A stretch of DNA of 10,258 bases from Bondarzewia mesenterica (Eukaryota; Basidiomycota; Agaricomycetes; Russulales; Bondarzewiaceae): positions 11,359 through 21,616 of the forward strand of contig SGPL01000554.1 of assembly GCA_004802705.1 (NCBI GenBank), given 5' to 3'. Below are positions 7,991-10,258 of the stretch, piece after piece. Under the pieces are notes generated by a model. The model worked only from the letters and a program-made list of their open reading frames with translations. It ran no database searches and was not told the origin of the DNA. The position numbers were made by a program, and so were the translations under genes. Position 1 is the stretch's first letter. Every line of letters starts with the position of its first letter.

Positions 7991-9597
7991 ATGCCTCCTA
8001 CTATTGAACTCTCCACCCGCCCTCGCATGCCCTTCCTCATTCACAAGATCCGCCTCGCTGGTCGTGGGCGCACTGCGAACTTGAGGAAGCGTTTGGACAA
8101 GAAGTTTGCGGACGTCGTTATGTCCCTGCAGCGGTCTTCCGTGAAGTATCGTTTGAGAAGAATGGGAGGTCGCTACCTTGGTATGTCCATCTGGTCACAA
8201 CGATGATATTTTACAATCTGATCTTCGTTGTTGACACAGGCAAAGGTCGCAACTCGAGGCTTTCGGCGAGCGAGTCCTGGGCGCTGGTCGACTTATCGGT
8301 CATCGAGCCTTCCCCTTCAACCTTGCCGGATGCCCTTGGGATCATTCACAAACCGCGTCCAAACGTTCTTCTTCCAGCTATTCCAGCGTCCGACGAGTCC
8401 AACTCTGTTTCAAACGATCCATCCTCTGCTACTCCGACTATCACTACGCACAACTCCATCATAGAAATTCCATTATCCCCTGTCCCGACTATAAACATGC
8501 ATGATGCAATGGCGGAATCTTCTCCCGCACGGACTATCACCATGCGGAACGTATTGGCAGAATCGTCTCCCGCCTTGGCAATCACCATGCGGGACGCAGC
8601 CGCATTTTCTTCCCCTGTCCCCACCATCACCATGCATGACCCAGTCCCAGGTCCATCTACCTCCGTTCCGTCCATCGACATGCGCGATGTGGCATCTACC
8701 TCCGTTCCATCTATCGTCATGGAGGACGGAGAATTATACCTCTGCCTCCCTCCCTCCGAATCTTTCGAATTCCTCGCCGATTCCCAGTTGTTGGAGCAGT
8801 ACGACATTGATTACCGCGACCTTCCTTCCCCACCTCCTTCTGTGGAAGCCTCCCTTTGGTCGTTGGACTCTGATGAAGTGGATTATCGTGGTCTGCCTTA
8901 TGGAGCGCCATCAGACTGGTCGTTGAACTCGTATGACATGTCCTATCGCAATCCTGACTCCCCAACTCTTCCCACCTCGGCACTCGATTTGTCCCTTCTC
9001 GCGGACGAGGACAGGGACGAGGATGAGGTCCAGGAACACCCTTTGACTCACAGCACCTCCATCCGACTCGAGCATGCCATGCGGGTCAGCGGGACGGTCT
9101 CTGGCAGTCGTCCACGCAGGAGAGCGGTCGCCGATTCGACGAGGTCGACGCCTGTAGGTACCAAAGTCAAGAAGGGAAAAGTGCCCACGAAGCCCAAGAA
9201 GACCAAAAAGACTCCCATTCCGAAGGAACTGAGCGCGGTCGAGGCGATCATGATCGCCAAGAGCGCCATAATGGAGGTCAAGGCAGCCGAGGCTCCTCCC
9301 GCTCCCGAACCTCAGCCTCAGGACGTCAACTATGATGATATCTGGAACGACATGGAAACGGCCATGATATTGGCGTCAGGCGGGTCAGGCAAGCCTACTC
9401 CTACTCTCCCTCCCCCTCCTACTCCCCCCAAGGAAAAGGGTATCTTGCCGATCGACGTGGAGACTGAGAGGCGTGTGATGAAGGCTCTGGAAGAAGCGGT
9501 GGTGGGAAATAGGGCTTCGGACACTCCTTGCGACGAGTTGTTGACTCTTCTCAAAGATGTTCGTCGCAGCCTGGCCCTCAAGAATGCGTTGTTTTGA
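7991..9597 (+). CDS. Hypothetical repeat-rich, probably disordered protein (two exons, 515 aa)
   Basis: Family not recognised. Exons 7991-8180 and 8240-9597; the 59-bp intron has GTATGT donor, CTGAT branch-like site and CAG acceptor and keeps frame. The start has an excellent context (CACCATGCC). Regions: residues 9-70 very rich in Arg/Lys (about 20 of 62); 71-122 Ser/Pro-rich linker; 123-227 six to seven copies of a unit like SSPVPTITMHD; 254-317 three looser copies with (D/S)YR then WSL; an acidic run (LADEDRDEDEVQE) at 317-329; Lys-rich KVKKGKVPTKPKKTKK at 372-387, a plausible nuclear import signal; NYDDIWNDMETAMI at 428-441; Pro-rich 450-461; and a charged, probably helical C-terminus from about 466. 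No signal peptide or membrane segment. Low complexity and charge patterning suggest a mostly disordered, perhaps nuclear protein; that is inference. Codon-level structure and repeats in frame support it being coding. Confidence 0.75.
8416..8730 (+). repeat. In-frame tandem repeat, mostly 45-bp units, in the orphan gene
   Basis: Units at 8473-8517, 8518-8562, 8563-8607, 8608-8655, 8656-8694 and 8695-8730, with a more diverged leading unit at 8416-8472. The protein pattern is S-S-P-x-x-x-I-x-M-(H/R)-(D/N) with a variable tail. The first three full units are exactly 15 codons and the last two shorten to 13 and 12. DNA similarity remains clear between units (ATCACCATGC in three of them), pointing to duplication rather than convergence. 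Confidence 0.85.
8809..9000 (+). repeat. Second in-frame repeat (YR...WSL units) in the orphan gene
   Basis: Three diverged copies of 24, 20 and 20 codons start DYRDLP, DYRGLP and SYRNPD. The first two end in WSLDSDEV and WSLNSYDM, and the third has the weaker LDLSLL. The pattern mixes conserved aromatic residues with acidic positions, unlike the first array, so it may be a short linear binding motif repeated three times. Confidence 0.65.
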
Positions 9598-10135
9598 GGA
9601 GGGGCAAGTTTGCGGAGATCGTGGGTATCCGGGGGTTGGATGTTGGGGTGTGTTGTCTTGCGGATTGCGAGTGCGTGGGGGATATGCGTCTGGGATGGTG
9701 GGTTCGAAGCAGTCATGCTGCTGTCGTTGGAGCGGGAGTGCTGAGTGCTGGGCGCTGCCATGATTGCCTCTATTGGTGGCGACCTCTGGCCGGAGGGACC
9801 GCGCTGCTAGCAGGAGCAGGATTGGTTGGCCTCGGCTTTCTCAGCTTAGGTGGGTGTTCTTCATCTCATCTGCTCGTCTGCATGTTTTCCTCTTCTTTTC
9901 TCGCCATTACAGACATTTCATATCCCTTCTTGATACGTTTACTTTCCCTTTCTTTCATACCTATACCTATCATTTTCTTTTACGGACACTTCTTCTTTTA
10001 CTCTCTCTTTTTTCTTCGCTTTTCGTTTCCTTCTGTTAGCTAGTAAGTGTGTTCGTAGTACTCTTGAGTTCGTAGTAGAGTTGTGTGCTAGGTGGGTACT
10101 CTTCATTCTTCGCATTCTATTTTTTCTAGGACGCT
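9598..10135 (+). other. Downstream flank of the orphan gene with possible splice signals
   Basis: No supportable gene. From about 9880 to 10035 the plus strand is strongly pyrimidine-rich. Possible introns are 9850-9912 (GTGGGT to ACAG, 63 bp) and 10043-10129 (GTAAGT to TTTTTTCTAG, 87 bp). They would fit a spliced 3' UTR or the first exons of a gene that starts here and runs off the window. A 9-bp direct repeat TTCGTAGTA lies at 10052-10060 and 10069-10077. Confidence 0.4.
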
Positions 10136-10258
10136 CGACACCCGACACACGACCTACGATCTCCGACGCACGACCGCCCGACCGACGACCCCTGACATCG
10201 ACTTCCGACGAACGCCGCCCGACTATCGACCACGCCCGACGACCCCGACGACCCCGAC
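10136..10258 (+). repeat. Degenerate CGAC tandem array (7-bp then 9-bp period), open at window edge
   Basis: Six consecutive heptamers with CGAC (one CGAT) followed by three variable bases run from 10136 to 10177. A disordered stretch follows, then five more heptamers at 10199-10233 (one has CGCC), then 9-bp units CGACGACCC at 10237 and 10246 and a partial unit to the last base. The conserved tetramer with free spacer bases is unlike an ordinary microsatellite. The heptamer period does not preserve a reading frame, so the array as a whole is not an obvious peptide repeat. It continues beyond the window. Confidence 0.8.

Noticed and set aside
7696..8007. Hydrophobic 103-codon frame just before the orphan gene
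   Set aside because: It begins with GTG, not ATG, and its hydrophobicity comes from a pyrimidine-rich leader; it also overlaps the better-supported start at 7991.
9528..10043. 171-codon plus-strand frame with hydrophobic C-terminal half
   Set aside because: Its only start lies inside the orphan gene exon in another frame, and the hydrophobic part is a translated T/C-rich tract.
10136..10258. CGAC array as telomeric repeat
   Set aside because: Basidiomycete telomeres are TTAGGG-type; neither strand of the array resembles that.
1..10258. CRISPR array, insertion sequence or prophage
   Set aside because: No spaced identical direct repeats of suitable length, terminal inverted repeats or transposase/integrase motifs were seen; the spliced genes show the DNA is eukaryotic.

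Overview
The window looks like nuclear DNA of a filamentous basidiomycete (most likely Agaricomycetes). It holds three split protein genes with 14 short introns (54 to 124 bp). Thirteen of the 14 donors read GTNNGT, the base composition is moderately GC-rich, and the first two proteins match common fungal families. Species cannot be told from the sequence alone. No bacterial, organellar, viral, CRISPR or RNA-gene features were found.

Layout. (1) Positions 68-2612, minus strand: a nine-exon gene for a 625-residue major facilitator superfamily sugar transporter, with a TATA-like box and GC-rich SYGGRG motifs just upstream. (2) Positions 2613-5711: about 3.1 kb with no supportable gene, containing a small 10-bp periodic repeat. 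(3) Positions 5712-6966, minus strand: a six-exon gene for a 290-residue classical short-chain dehydrogenase/reductase with an intact catalytic tetrad and a good TATA box. (4) Positions 6967-7990: a divergent intergenic region with a triple GTCAAACT motif and a perfect 20-bp palindrome. (5) Positions 7991-9597, plus strand: a two-exon gene for a 515-residue protein I do not recognise. It has a very basic N-terminus, two repeat arrays, a lysine-rich segment and proline-rich linkers. (6) Positions 9598-10258: a pyrimidine-rich flank with possible splice signals, running into a CGAC-based tandem array that continues past the window edge.

Nothing ties the three genes into one pathway. The transporter and the reductase are each generic, are 3.1 kb apart and lack other cluster genes. 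The parts most worth a second look are the orphan repeat protein, the palindrome upstream of it and the CGAC array downstream of it. All ambiguous bases (N) lie within the first 1.22 kb, so residues there are less certain, although the reading frame survives.
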